Positions 17,110 through 24,827 of a stretch of 37,303 bases of DNA are shown one piece after another. The stretch's first letter is position 1. Each line of letters starts with the position of its first letter. Origin of the DNA: Citricoccus sp. CH26A (lineage in GTDB: Bacteria; Actinomycetota; Actinomycetes; Actinomycetales; Micrococcaceae); contig NZ_AFXQ01000029.1 in the NCBI RefSeq assembly GCF_000224415.1, forward strand, positions 1 through 37,303. Direction: 5' to 3'. A model generated the notes under the pieces. That model was not told where the DNA came from, made no database searches, and worked only from the letters and a program-made list of their open reading frames with translations. A program made the position numbers and the translations under genes.

Positions 17110-18027
17110 ATGACCATCTCCTCCAGTGCGACCACCCGCATCGCCGTGCTCATCGACTGCGACAACGTCTCCGCCACCCACGCCGGCGCCGTCCTGGAGG
17201 AACTGGCCACCTACGGAACGCCCACCATCAAGCGCGCCTACGGTGACTGGACCACCAACCAGCTGGGCGGCTGGAAGAACGAGCTGAACCGGCTGGCCGT
17301 CCAGCCGGTCCAGCAGTTCTCCTACACCACGGGAAAGAACTCCACCGACTCGGCGCTGATCATCGACGCGATGGACCTGCTGTGGATGGGCAACGTGGAG
17401 GCGTTCGCGCTGGTGTCCTCCGACTCGGACTTCACTCGGCTGGCCACGCGGTTGCGCGAGTCCGGCAAGCGCGTGATCGGCCTGGGTGAGCGCAAGACCC
17501 CGGCGTCGCTGCGCAATGCCGTGGACCAGTTCATCTACCTCGAGCTGCTCGGTGACGGTGAGTCCACCGGTGCCGCCGAACCCTCGACCGGCGGTTCGAC
17601 CGGCCGGAGCCGGAGCCGCAGGGCCCAGGCGGCGGCCGGCCCGGGGTCCGTGGCCGGTACGCCTGCGGTGTCGGGTGTCCCCGAGGCGGCGGCACCGGAC
17701 GGCGGGGTCCGCGCGACCGGAGAGACGACCGGCACCGGTGAGGTCCGTGGTGCCGAGGAGACGAACGGCACCGGCGAGGCCGAGGCGCCGCGGATCAACC
17801 TGGAGAGCGCGCTGGTCAAGGCGGTCAACGCCACGAGCAACGACGACGGCTGGGCCGGACTGAGCCGGGTCGGCCAGCACCTGAGCCGCGCCCACGTGGA
17901 CTTCGACCCGCGCGACTTCGGCCACCAGAAGCTCAGCACCCTGGTGGCCGAGCAGCCCTACCTCGAGCACCGCACCGAGGGCGGCCACATGCAGGTCGCC
18001 CTGAAGCGCCGGGCCGGCCGCAGGTGA
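17110..18027 (+). CDS. NYN-domain ribonuclease-like protein with C-terminal OST-HTH/LOTUS domain
   Basis: The 305-residue protein has an N-terminal NYN/LabA-type PIN-fold nuclease domain (about 8-150). Acidic residues lie at the expected sites: D16 and D18 in LIDCDN, an Asp in STDSALIIDAMDLL, and the Asp pair in SSDSDFTRLA. A Gly/Ala/Thr-rich linker follows (about 155-225). The C-terminal ~75 residues match an OST-HTH/LOTUS winged helix (INLESALVKAV, GWAGLSRVGQHLS, LSTLVAEQPYLE). LOTUS domains bind RNA and occur with NYN nucleases in bacteria and in animal germ-line factors. Endoribonuclease activity is likely but the substrate is unknown. It sits between two blocks of heme genes, divergent from hemB and convergent with hemD. 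Confidence 0.88.
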   Translation: MTISSSATTRIAVLIDCDNVSATHAGAVLEELATYGTPTIKRAYGDWTTNQLGGWKNELNRLAVQPVQQFSYTTGKNSTDSALIIDAMDLLWMGNVEAFALVSSDSDFTRLATRLRESGKRVIGLGERKTPASLRNAVDQFIYLELLGDGESTGAAEPSTGGSTGRSRSRRAQAAAGPGSVAGTPAVSGVPEAAAPDGGVRATGETTGTGEVRGAEETNGTGEAEAPRINLESALVKAVNATSNDDGWAGLSRVGQHLSRAHVDFDPRDFGHQKLSTLVAEQPYLEHRTEGGHMQVALKRRAGRR

Positions 18028-18060
18028 CGGCCCGCCGCCGCGGGTCACCGGCTGACGGTA

Positions 18061-18083
18061 CCGGTCCGCGGTTCCCGGACCGG
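18061..18083. terminator. Hairpin between convergent NYN gene and hemD
   Basis: CCGGTCCG (18061-18068) and CGGACCGG (18076-18083) form a perfect 8-bp stem with a 7-nt loop, 34 nt after the NYN-gene stop and 30 nt beyond the hemD stop. There is no clear T-run, so termination strength is uncertain. Confidence 0.5.
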
Positions 18084-18112
18084 GCGGGGGTTCGGCGGAC
18101 GGTTGTCCTGGG

Positions 18113-18958
18113 TCAGGGTGAGCGCGGGGCCGACTGACGGCCGAGCACCTCCAGCAGCCCGGCGGCGTCCGGGCTGGCGGCGGTGCCGATCAGCTCGATC
18201 CCGGCCTTCTCGGCGGCCCGCCGGGTGGGCTGGCCGATGGCCACGAACCGGACCCCGGCGGGTCCTCGTCCGTCCGGGTGGCGGGACAGTTCCCGGACGG
18301 CACTCGGGCTGGTCAGCACGACGACGGCGCCGGATAGGTCCGGCAGGCCCACCACCGCTCCTCCCGGACCGTCCGCCGCGGGGTCGCGTCCCGTCCCGGC
18401 CAGCAGGCGGCGCTCCGGCGCCGCCGGGTACGGCACCGTGCGGTAGGCCTCCACCCGCTGCACGTCCCAGCCGCGGGACCGGAGCGCCGTGGCCACCTCG
18501 TCCGTGGCCAGGGCCGACTGGGGCAGGAACACCCGCGCCGTCTCCCGGGATCCCCCGGCCCCGCGGGCGGGGGCTTCCCCCGGTGCGGCGGGGAACCCGG
18601 CGATGATCCCGGCGGCGGACGCGTCGCCGTCGGGCATCCAGGGGGTCGCGGGGCATCCGGCCCCCGCCAGCACGCGGGCCGTCCCCGGTCCGGTCACGGC
18701 CACCCGCGTGCCCGTCGGCAGGGATCCGTCCCAACCGGCCCGGACGAGCGAGCGCACGGTGTTGGGACTGGTCGCGACCAGCCAGGCGTAGCCTCCGGCA
18801 CGCAACCGGTCCACGGCGCCGTGCAGGTCCGTGAGGTCGGCCGGCAGCTCGAAGTCGGTCAGCGGCAGGAACCGGACCGTCCACCCGGCCTCGCGCAGCC
18901 CGGCCTCCACGTCACCGGCCTGGGCGGGCTGGCGTGTCATGACGACCCGTCCGGTCAC
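18113..18958 (-). CDS. hemD: Uroporphyrinogen-III synthase
   Basis: Closes and inverts ring D of hydroxymethylbilane to give uroporphyrinogen III. 281 residues. The family is poorly conserved; support is the N-terminal GRVVMTRQPAQ start, WLVATSPNTVRSLVRA, VAVTGPGTARVL, and VVVLTSPSAVREL with FVAIGQPTRRAAEKAG, which are HemD landmarks in the correct order. GTG at 18958 is chosen because GGGA lies 8 nt upstream and the protein then starts at the usual place; GTG at 18964 is also possible. It is last in hemQ-hemH-hemC-hemD, 20 nt after hemC. Confidence 0.9.
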   Translation of the reverse strand: MTGRVVMTRQPAQAGDVEAGLREAGWTVRFLPLTDFELPADLTDLHGAVDRLRAGGYAWLVATSPNTVRSLVRAGWDGSLPTGTRVAVTGPGTARVLAGAGCPATPWMPDGDASAAGIIAGFPAAPGEAPARGAGGSRETARVFLPQSALATDEVATALRSRGWDVQRVEAYRTVPYPAAPERRLLAGTGRDPAADGPGGAVVGLPDLSGAVVVLTSPSAVRELSRHPDGRGPAGVRFVAIGQPTRRAAEKAGIELIGTAASPDAAGLLEVLGRQSAPRSP

Positions 18959-18978
18959 GGGCACCGTCCCGGCATCCG

Positions 18979-20016
18979 TCAGCGGTCGGCCGGGAGCAGG
19001 TCCGCGCCGTCGGCCAGCAGCGCCTCGGCCACCTCGATGCCCAGGGCCCGGGCCGCCGCGAGGGTCTTCTCGTCCGGTGACCCGTCCTCGAACCGGATCC
19101 GCACGGCGGGCAGCTCCACGGAGGCGTGCTTGCGCAGCACGCGGCTGCCGTCGGTGGCGGCCACCACGGCGTCCAGCACCAGCCGGGTCGGGTCCTTCTC
19201 CACGCGGGCCAGGGCGCCGATGGGCGCGGCACAGCCGGCCTCCAGTCGCTCGAGCAACCCGCGCTCGGCGGTGACCTGCAGTCGCGTGACGGGGTCGTCG
19301 TACCCGGCCAGCGCCTGGGCCAGGGCGTCCCCGGCATCGGCGGTCTCCGGCCGGCACTCCACCGCCAGGGCACCCTGGCCGGGCGCCGGCAGCATCACGG
19401 TCGGCGCGAGCCGCTCGGTGATCGCCCACTGCATCTCGATCCGGTCCAGGCCGGCGCAGGCCAGGATCACCGCGTCCAGGTCCCCCCGGGGGGAGCCGGC
19501 CGCTGCGGGTGCATGGTCGTCGTGCTGTTCCAGTCCCGGCACCCGGGCCAGTCGCGTCTGGACGTTGCCGCGGATGTCCACGACCTTCAGGTCCGGGCGG
19601 ACGGCGAGCAGCTGCGCCACCCGGCGCGGGGAGCCGGTGCCCACCGTCGCCCCCTCGGGCAGCTCGGCCAGTGTCAGCCCGTCCCGGGCGCACAGGGCGT
19701 CACGGACGTCCACGCGCTGCGGAACGGCGGCGATCCGCAGTCCGGCGGGCTGGGCGGAGGGCAGGTCCTTGAGCGAGTGCACGGCCAGTTGCACGTCGCC
19801 GTCGAGCACTGCGGCGCGCAGCGCGGAGGCGAAGACACCGGTGCCGCCGAGAGAGGCGAGGGACCCGGTGGTCACGTCCCCCTCGGTGCGGATGATCCGC
19901 AGCTCGTACTCCAACCCGGACCCAGCGGCCAGCGCCTCGGCCACCGTGGTGGTCTGGGTCCGGGCCAGGTTCGACCCGCGAGTGCCGACGGTGAAGCCGG
20001 TGCCTGCACCACTCAC
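18979..20016 (-). CDS. hemC: Hydroxymethylbilane synthase (porphobilinogen deaminase)
   Basis: Polymerises four porphobilinogens into hydroxymethylbilane. 345 residues. The dipyrromethane-cofactor cysteine is C262 in LEAGCAAPIGA. Substrate-binding arginines are in GTRGSNLARTQ and GTGSPRRVAQ, and the catalytic Asp lies in HSLKDLPS. The region around EQHDDHAPAAAGSPRGDLDAV holds a small insertion compared with typical enzymes. The GTG start overlaps the hemH stop as GTGA, indicating translational coupling. The chain from hemH through hemD is tightly packed. Confidence 0.95.
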   Translation of the reverse strand: MSGAGTGFTVGTRGSNLARTQTTTVAEALAAGSGLEYELRIIRTEGDVTTGSLASLGGTGVFASALRAAVLDGDVQLAVHSLKDLPSAQPAGLRIAAVPQRVDVRDALCARDGLTLAELPEGATVGTGSPRRVAQLLAVRPDLKVVDIRGNVQTRLARVPGLEQHDDHAPAAAGSPRGDLDAVILACAGLDRIEMQWAITERLAPTVMLPAPGQGALAVECRPETADAGDALAQALAGYDDPVTRLQVTAERGLLERLEAGCAAPIGALARVEKDPTRLVLDAVVAATDGSRVLRKHASVELPAVRIRFEDGSPDEKTLAAARALGIEVAEALLADGADLLPADR

Positions 20017-21280
20017 GCGGACGGCACCCCCACCTCGGAGTCGACGGCGGCCACGGTGGGCCGCACGGTGCCGTCCCGCATGACCTTGACGCAGCAGTTG
20101 GGCCGGCAGACGTCGTACCACGGGCCGAAGCAGCCGACGGCGGCGCGGCCCTCGCGGGTGCCCAGCCGTTCCTCGACGATGTCCACCAGGCCGGACACGA
20201 ACGAGGGGTGGGTGCCCGGCGTCGGGGTCCGGCGGAAGGCCAGCCCGAGCTCCTCACAGGTCTCCCGGGCCTCGGTGTCCAGGTCCCAGACGACCTCCAT
20301 GTGGTCCGAGACGAAGCCCAGCGGGATGACCACGACCCCGGCCAGCGGCTCCGTGCCGTCCTCGCCGGACCGCGCGGCCAGTTCCTCGATGGCGTCGTTG
20401 ATGTCCGGCTCCAGCCACGGGACGTGCGGGGCGCCGGAGCGGGACTGGTAGACCAGCGACCAGTCGATGCCCTCGGCCTCCGGCACGAGCTTGAGGACCT
20501 CCTCGGCCACGTCCAGGTGCTGGGCGGAGTAGACGTCCGCGCCGTTGCCCTCCCCGGGCTTCAGCCCGGTCCTCTCCTGCAGCTCCGCGGCCAGCGGACG
20601 CGGGCCGGCGGCCTCGGCGTCGGCGGTGGGGATGGAGTGGGTGGCGAAGAACAGGTGCAGCCGGCCCCGGCCCGGCCGGCCTCGGCGAGCTCGGCACGGA
20701 TCTCGGCCAGCCCGGTGCGCAGTCCCTCGGCGAAGGGCTCCACGAAGCCGGGGTGGTTGAAGTACTGGCGGACCTTGTCGGCCTCCAGCTTGCCCTCCAG
20801 ACCGGTGGAGCGCAGGGCCATCCCCAGGTCCTCGCGGTACTGGCGGCAGGAGGAGTAGCAGGAGTAGGCCGAGGTGGTCACGGTCAGCAGCCGGCGGTGG
20901 CCGTCGGCGTGGATGCGCTCCAGCGTCTCGGGAACGTAGGGGTCCCAGTTGCGGTTGCCCCAGTAGACCGGCAGGTCGATGCCGCGGGCGGCCAGCTCGG
21001 CCTCGATCGCGGCCTTCAGCTCGCGGTTCTGCGCGTTGATGGGGCTGACCCCGCCGTTGGCCCGGTAGTGGGTGGCCACCTCCTCGAGCCGCTCGTCCGG
21101 GATGCCCCGGCCCCGGGTGACGTTGCGCAGGAAGGGGATCACGTCGTCCTGGCCCTCGGGCCCGCCGAAGGAGGCCAGCAGCACGGCGTCGTAGGCCTTG
21201 GGCGCCATGACCCCGTTCTCGTCGTACCCGGTGCGCGGGTCGAAGGACTGCCCGGCGGTTCCGGTGGTGTTCTCGCTCAT
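20013..21280 (-). pseudogene. hemH: Coproporphyrin ferrochelatase, reading frame broken by an apparent 1-nt deletion
   Basis: Inserts iron into coproporphyrin III in the coproporphyrin-dependent pathway (CpfC). The frame from ATG 21280 encodes a normal N-terminal part ([36 protein letters not shown]) as far as [15 protein letters not shown]. It then enters nonsense near 20665. The expected continuation [12 protein letters not shown], with the catalytic His, is in the -1 frame and runs through WLEPDINDAIEEL (catalytic Glu) to stop 20013. The break lies in GC-only sequence (about 20659-20682). One added base gives about 422 residues, a normal length. Cysteines in SAYSCYSSC and the C-terminal CFG...CRPNCC fit the [2Fe-2S] cluster of actinobacterial ferrochelatases. 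ATG 21280 overlaps the hemQ stop. The enzyme is normally required and every neighbour is intact, so a sequencing error is at least as likely as real loss. Confidence 0.85.
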
Positions 21281-22005
21281 CAGGCCAGCACCTCTGCGAT
21301 CTCGGCCGAGGAGATCAGGCGTCCGGTGTAGAACGGGACCTCCTCGCGCACGTAGTGACGGGTCTCGTTGTTGCGCAGGTGGCGCATCATGTCCACCAGG
21401 TGGTTCAGCCTCGGCGCCTCAAGCCCGAGCAGCCACTCCCAGTCGTTCAGGGCGAAGGCGCTCGTGGTGTTGGCCCAGACCATGGGGAAGTCCCGGCCCA
21501 GCAGCCCGTGGTCCTTCAGCATCCGGCCGCGCTCGGCCGGCTCCAGGGTGTACCAGTCGTAGGAGCGGACGAAGGGGTAGAAGCACAGCCACTTCAGCGG
21601 CTCGCGGCCCATGGCGAACGCGGGCACGTGGTCCTTGTTGAACTCGGCCATCCGGTCCGAGCCCATCGCGGACAGCACGATCTGCGTCCCGGCCAGCAGC
21701 TCGGTCCGGCGCAGGGTCCTGATGGCCGCCTGCAGGTCCTCGGGGACGTGACCGTACATCCACACCATGACGTCCGCGTCGGCGCGCATGCCGGAGACGT
21801 CGTAGGTGCCCCGGACCGTCACGCCGCGCTCGGCGAGCCCGGCGATCGCGGCGTCGAACTGCTTCACCGCCCGCTGGCGCTCGGCCTCGGTGTGTGCCCC
21901 GCCCTGGCCGGACCCGTTCCGGGCGAAGACGGTGTAGGTGGTGAACCACTCGACGTGCTCGGCGCTCCCGGCCTCGGGGTCCGCTGCTGCCTGGTTCTCG
22001 GTCAT
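21280..22005 (-). CDS. hemQ: Coproheme decarboxylase (HemQ/ChdC, chlorite dismutase-like)
   Basis: Last enzyme of the coproporphyrin-dependent pathway: peroxide-driven decarboxylation of two propionates of coproheme to give heme b. 241 residues, within the family range. The heme-binding region has [17 protein letters not shown], carrying the Tyr that acts in catalysis, then MLKDHG, supplying the proximal iron-ligand His, and a C-terminal [16 protein letters not shown]. It lacks the arginine-loop context of true chlorite dismutases and lies among heme genes, so HemQ is the right call. The ATG at 22005 has AGGAG 8 nt upstream. It leads hemQ-hemH-hemC-hemD, and a 16-bp inverted repeat lies 83 nt upstream. 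Confidence 0.94.
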   Translation of the reverse strand: MTENQAAADPEAGSAEHVEWFTTYTVFARNGSGQGGAHTEAERQRAVKQFDAAIAGLAERGVTVRGTYDVSGMRADADVMVWMYGHVPEDLQAAIRTLRRTELLAGTQIVLSAMGSDRMAEFNKDHVPAFAMGREPLKWLCFYPFVRSYDWYTLEPAERGRMLKDHGLLGRDFPMVWANTTSAFALNDWEWLLGLEAPRLNHLVDMMRHLRNNETRHYVREEVPFYTGRLISSAEIAEVLA

Positions 22006-22088
22006 CGTCACAACTCCTGTGTTGTCACCGTGTGGCGTCGGGCACGTGCGGTGCACCGCGCTGCCGTGGTCGTTGCCGCGCACCGGCT

Positions 22089-22104
22089 TCTACAGCCGGT
22101 AGAA
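22089..22104 (-). promoter_or_regulatory. Inverted-repeat operator candidate upstream of hemQ operon
   Basis: The plus-strand sequence is TCTACAGCCGGTAGAA. With the preceding T it forms the inverted repeat TTCTAC-N5-GTAGAA. Fifteen of 16 bases match the element between hemE and hemA. On the hemQ strand it contains TGTAGAAG, a possible -10 region, so a bound protein would be expected to repress. It lies in the 119-nt hemY-hemQ gap. Confidence 0.6.
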
Positions 22105-22124
22105 CGGCGTGTCCAGCCTACCCC

Positions 22125-23615
22125 TCAGGTCTGGTCCGCACCGATCCGGCGCCGGACGTCCCCGACGACGGCGGCCAGTCCGGTCCCGGCCAGCCAGGCC
22201 CCGACGGCGTCCAGGCCGTCCTGCCCGTCCAGCCAGTCCCGGACGCTGCGCACGGCCGCCCGGTGGGCGGTGGTCGCCGCCGGCAGGGCGGCTCGCCAGC
22301 GCACCACGAAGGAGTGCACCACCGCACCGGCCAGGTCCACGCCGGTCAGCGTGCTCGCGTCGGCCACGGCCCGGGCCAGCAGTTCCCGGTCGCCGGTGCC
22401 GTATCCCGGGGTGGAGGCGTCCGGGGCGTCCGTGACGCGCCCGTAGGACAGGCGCAGCACGTGCCGGTGCGGTGCCGTCCGTACCCAGTCCCACTTGGCG
22501 GTCACGTGGGTCATCGCCTTGGCGCCCACGACGTCGGCCGGCACCTGCGGGGAGACCAGCAGGCCGGTCCCCCGCGGGGCGGCGTCGAGCCCGGCGGCGT
22601 CGGCCACCAGGGTCACCAGGGCGACCCCGGCCCCCTCGGCCGGGCGGTCCGCCGCGGTCAGGGCACCGTCGGCCACGGGGACGAGCAGGTCCCAGGCGGC
22701 CGGCCCGTCGGTGGCGAGGACGACGCGGCCGGCGGACAGGGTCTCGTCCGTGCCCTCCTGCGTGCGCGCCGATACGGTCCACCCGTCCGCGGCACGGTCC
22801 AGCCCGGTCGCGCGGATCCCGGTCCGGATCGAGACCCCGGCGTCCCGCAGGGCCTGGACCAGGGCCGCGGTCAGGGTGTTCATCCCCCCGCACAGGGAGG
22901 CCACGAGGGCACCGGGCGGGGCGGCGGCGCGCCGGGCGGCCACCGCCCGGGCCAGCGAGCCCTCGGCCACGAGCGCCTCCAGCAGGCCCGGGGCGACGGT
23001 CCGCAGGTCGAGGGTGTCCGGGTCTGCCGAGTGCACTCCGGCGACGACCGGCGCCACGAGGACCTGCAGCACGCCCTCGCCCATCCGGTCCCGCACCACC
23101 GCACCGACGGTGACCGGGCCGCCGTCGAGCAGGGCCTGCTCCCAGCGCCCCACCGGCAGGGCGAGGTCCCGGTGCGCCCGCTCCAGCGCGTCGGCCCCCA
23201 GGGCCTCGGCGACCTCGGGGGCGTCGAGGTCCCCGGGGATGCCCAGGATCCCGACGCGCGGGGAGCGGACGGCCCGCCCGCCGCCTCCGGCCGGGTCCGG
23301 CAGGTACATCCACGAGCCCACGGGGTTCGGGCTCACGACGGCGTCGGAGAGCCCGAGCTCCTCGACCAGCGCGCGCACGGCGGGGGTGCGGACCGCGAAC
23401 GACTCGGCGCCGGCGTCGAGGACCAGTTCCGCGCCGTCCGGCAACGGGGCGCGGACGGGCGCGACGCAGCCCCCCAGGGTGGCCGTGGCCTCCAGCAGGG
23501 TCACCTCGTGCCCGGAGCGGGTCAGCTCCCAGGCGGACAGCAGCCCGGCGATCCCACCGCCGACGACGACGGCCCGGCGCGGACCGCGGCGGTGCGCCTC
23601 GGTGCCGGACCTCAC
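22125..23615 (-). CDS. hemY: Coproporphyrinogen III oxidase (CgoX/HemY type), FAD-dependent
   Basis: Flavoenzyme of the protoporphyrinogen oxidase family, 496 residues. In monoderm bacteria this enzyme oxidises coproporphyrinogen III to coproporphyrin III. The N-terminal dinucleotide-binding motif is VVVGGGIAGLLSAWEL, followed by LLEATATLGG and LDAGAESFAVR. GGMNTLTAALV and a C-terminal GTGLAAVVGDV FAD-contact region also fit. The presence of hemQ and absence of a protoporphyrin route in the cluster support the coproporphyrinogen assignment. GTG at 23615 overlaps the hemE stop as GTGA, so hemE-hemY is translationally coupled. The name cgoX is the current alternative. Confidence 0.93.
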   Translation of the reverse strand: MRSGTEAHRRGPRRAVVVGGGIAGLLSAWELTRSGHEVTLLEATATLGGCVAPVRAPLPDGAELVLDAGAESFAVRTPAVRALVEELGLSDAVVSPNPVGSWMYLPDPAGGGGRAVRSPRVGILGIPGDLDAPEVAEALGADALERAHRDLALPVGRWEQALLDGGPVTVGAVVRDRMGEGVLQVLVAPVVAGVHSADPDTLDLRTVAPGLLEALVAEGSLARAVAARRAAAPPGALVASLCGGMNTLTAALVQALRDAGVSIRTGIRATGLDRAADGWTVSARTQEGTDETLSAGRVVLATDGPAAWDLLVPVADGALTAADRPAEGAGVALVTLVADAAGLDAAPRGTGLLVSPQVPADVVGAKAMTHVTAKWDWVRTAPHRHVLRLSYGRVTDAPDASTPGYGTGDRELLARAVADASTLTGVDLAGAVVHSFVVRWRAALPAATTAHRAAVRSVRDWLDGQDGLDAVGAWLAGTGLAAVVGDVRRRIGADQT

Positions 23616-24733
23616 GGCTGCAGCGAGTGGATGAGCCCGACGACGCGGGTCAGGACCTCGGGGTCCGTGGTCGGCGGCACGCCGTGGCCGAGGTTCACGA
23701 CGTGCCCGGGGGCGACCCGGCCGGTCTCGACGACCTCGCGGACGTGGGCCTCGAGCACCTCCCAGGGAGCGGAGAGCAACGCGGGGTCGATGTTGCCCTG
23801 CAGGGGCACCGCACCGCGGCCGTCCGCTCCCGGGCTGGCCTGCAGGCGGCGGTGGGCCTCGTCCAGGGGGAGCCGGTAGTCGACGCCCACCACGGAGGCG
23901 CCGGCGTCGCGCATGGCGGGCAGGATCTCCCCCGTGCCGGTGCCGAAGTGCACGAGCGGCACCCCGGTCTCACCGGCCAGGTCCTGGACGTGGGACAGGG
24001 CCCGGGCTGAATGGGGCTGGACGTACTCCAGGTAGTCGGCCAGGGAGAGTGACCCGGCCCAGGAGTCGAAGAGCTGGCCGGCCGAGGCCCCGGCCTCGAT
24101 CTGGGCGCGCAGGAACCGGCCCGAGGCGTCCGCGGCCCACTCGGCCAGCGCGTTCCAGGTCTCCGGGTCGGCGTGCATCATGGTCCGCGGGCCCAGGTGA
24201 TCGCGCGAGGGGCGGCCCTCGACCATGTAGGCGGCCACGGTGAACGGCGCCCCGGCGAAGCCGATCAGGGGGGTCGAGCCGAGTTCGGCCACGGTCAGCC
24301 GCACGGCCTCGCGGATGGGTTCCAGGGCCTCGTCCGTCAGCTCGGGCAGGGCCGCGACGTCCTCGGCGGTGCGCACGGCGGCGCCCAGGACGGGACCGGT
24401 GCCGGGCACGATGTCGACGTCGACGCCGGCCAGCTTCAGCGGGATGACGATGTCGGAGAAGAAGATGGCGGCGTCCACGTCATGCCGGCGCACGGGCTGC
24501 AGCGTGATCTCCGAGGCCATCGCGGGCCTCAGGCAGGACTCCAGCATGTCGGTGCCCTCACGCAGGGCCCGGTACTCCGGCAGGGAACGCCCTGCCTGGC
24601 GCATGAACCACACCGGCTTCCGGGACGGGGTACCGCCGCGGTAGGCGGTGATCAGCGGTGACGACGCCGTCGAGCGGGCGGGGTCCGTGGTGATCAGCGG
24701 GTGGTCGGCGGGCAGGGCGGTGGAGGAAGGCAT
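23612..24733 (-). CDS. hemE: Uroporphyrinogen decarboxylase
   Basis: Removes four acetate carboxyls from uroporphyrinogen III to give coproporphyrinogen III. 373 residues. The signature KPVWFMRQAGRSLPEYR near the N-terminus contains the substrate-binding arginines, and later GFAGAPFTVAAYMVEG and LVHFGTGTG also match. ATG at 24733 is preferred because GGAAG lies about 10 nt upstream; ATG at 24742 has the same GGAAG almost touching it. An AAGAAT hexamer ends 7 nt before ATG 24733, so a second, leaderless promoter is possible. It leads hemE-hemY and is divergent from hemA across a 94-nt gap. Confidence 0.95.
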   Translation of the reverse strand: MPSSTALPADHPLITTDPARSTASSPLITAYRGGTPSRKPVWFMRQAGRSLPEYRALREGTDMLESCLRPAMASEITLQPVRRHDVDAAIFFSDIVIPLKLAGVDVDIVPGTGPVLGAAVRTAEDVAALPELTDEALEPIREAVRLTVAELGSTPLIGFAGAPFTVAAYMVEGRPSRDHLGPRTMMHADPETWNALAEWAADASGRFLRAQIEAGASAGQLFDSWAGSLSLADYLEYVQPHSARALSHVQDLAGETGVPLVHFGTGTGEILPAMRDAGASVVGVDYRLPLDEAHRRLQASPGADGRGAVPLQGNIDPALLSAPWEVLEAHVREVVETGRVAPGHVVNLGHGVPPTTDPEVLTRVVGLIHSLQP

Positions 24734-24800
24734 GGCGCCCATTCTTCCATCGAACCCGCCCGTGTTTCCGCTGACCGGCAGGTCCGGTGGCCCCTCATGC

Positions 24801-24816
24801 TCTACAGGCGGTAGAA
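24801..24816. promoter_or_regulatory. Inverted-repeat operator candidate in the divergent hemE/hemA promoter region
   Basis: TCTACAGGCGGTAGAA, with inverted arms TCTAC-N5-GTAGA, lies 11 nt before the hemA GTG and 67 nt before the hemE ATG. It overlaps TAGAAT (24812-24817), the likely -10 of hemA, and carries TGTAGA on the hemE strand. One base differs from the element upstream of hemQ. The position suits a single regulator controlling both directions. Confidence 0.62.
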
Positions 24817-24827
24817 TCGCTCGCATT

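Noticed and set aside
20655-20690. Programmed -1 frameshift in hemH
   Set aside because: The correct continuation is in the -1 frame, but no recognised slippery heptamer lies at the join, and a second gene has a similar missing base in C-rich sequence. Sequencing error or mutation is simpler.
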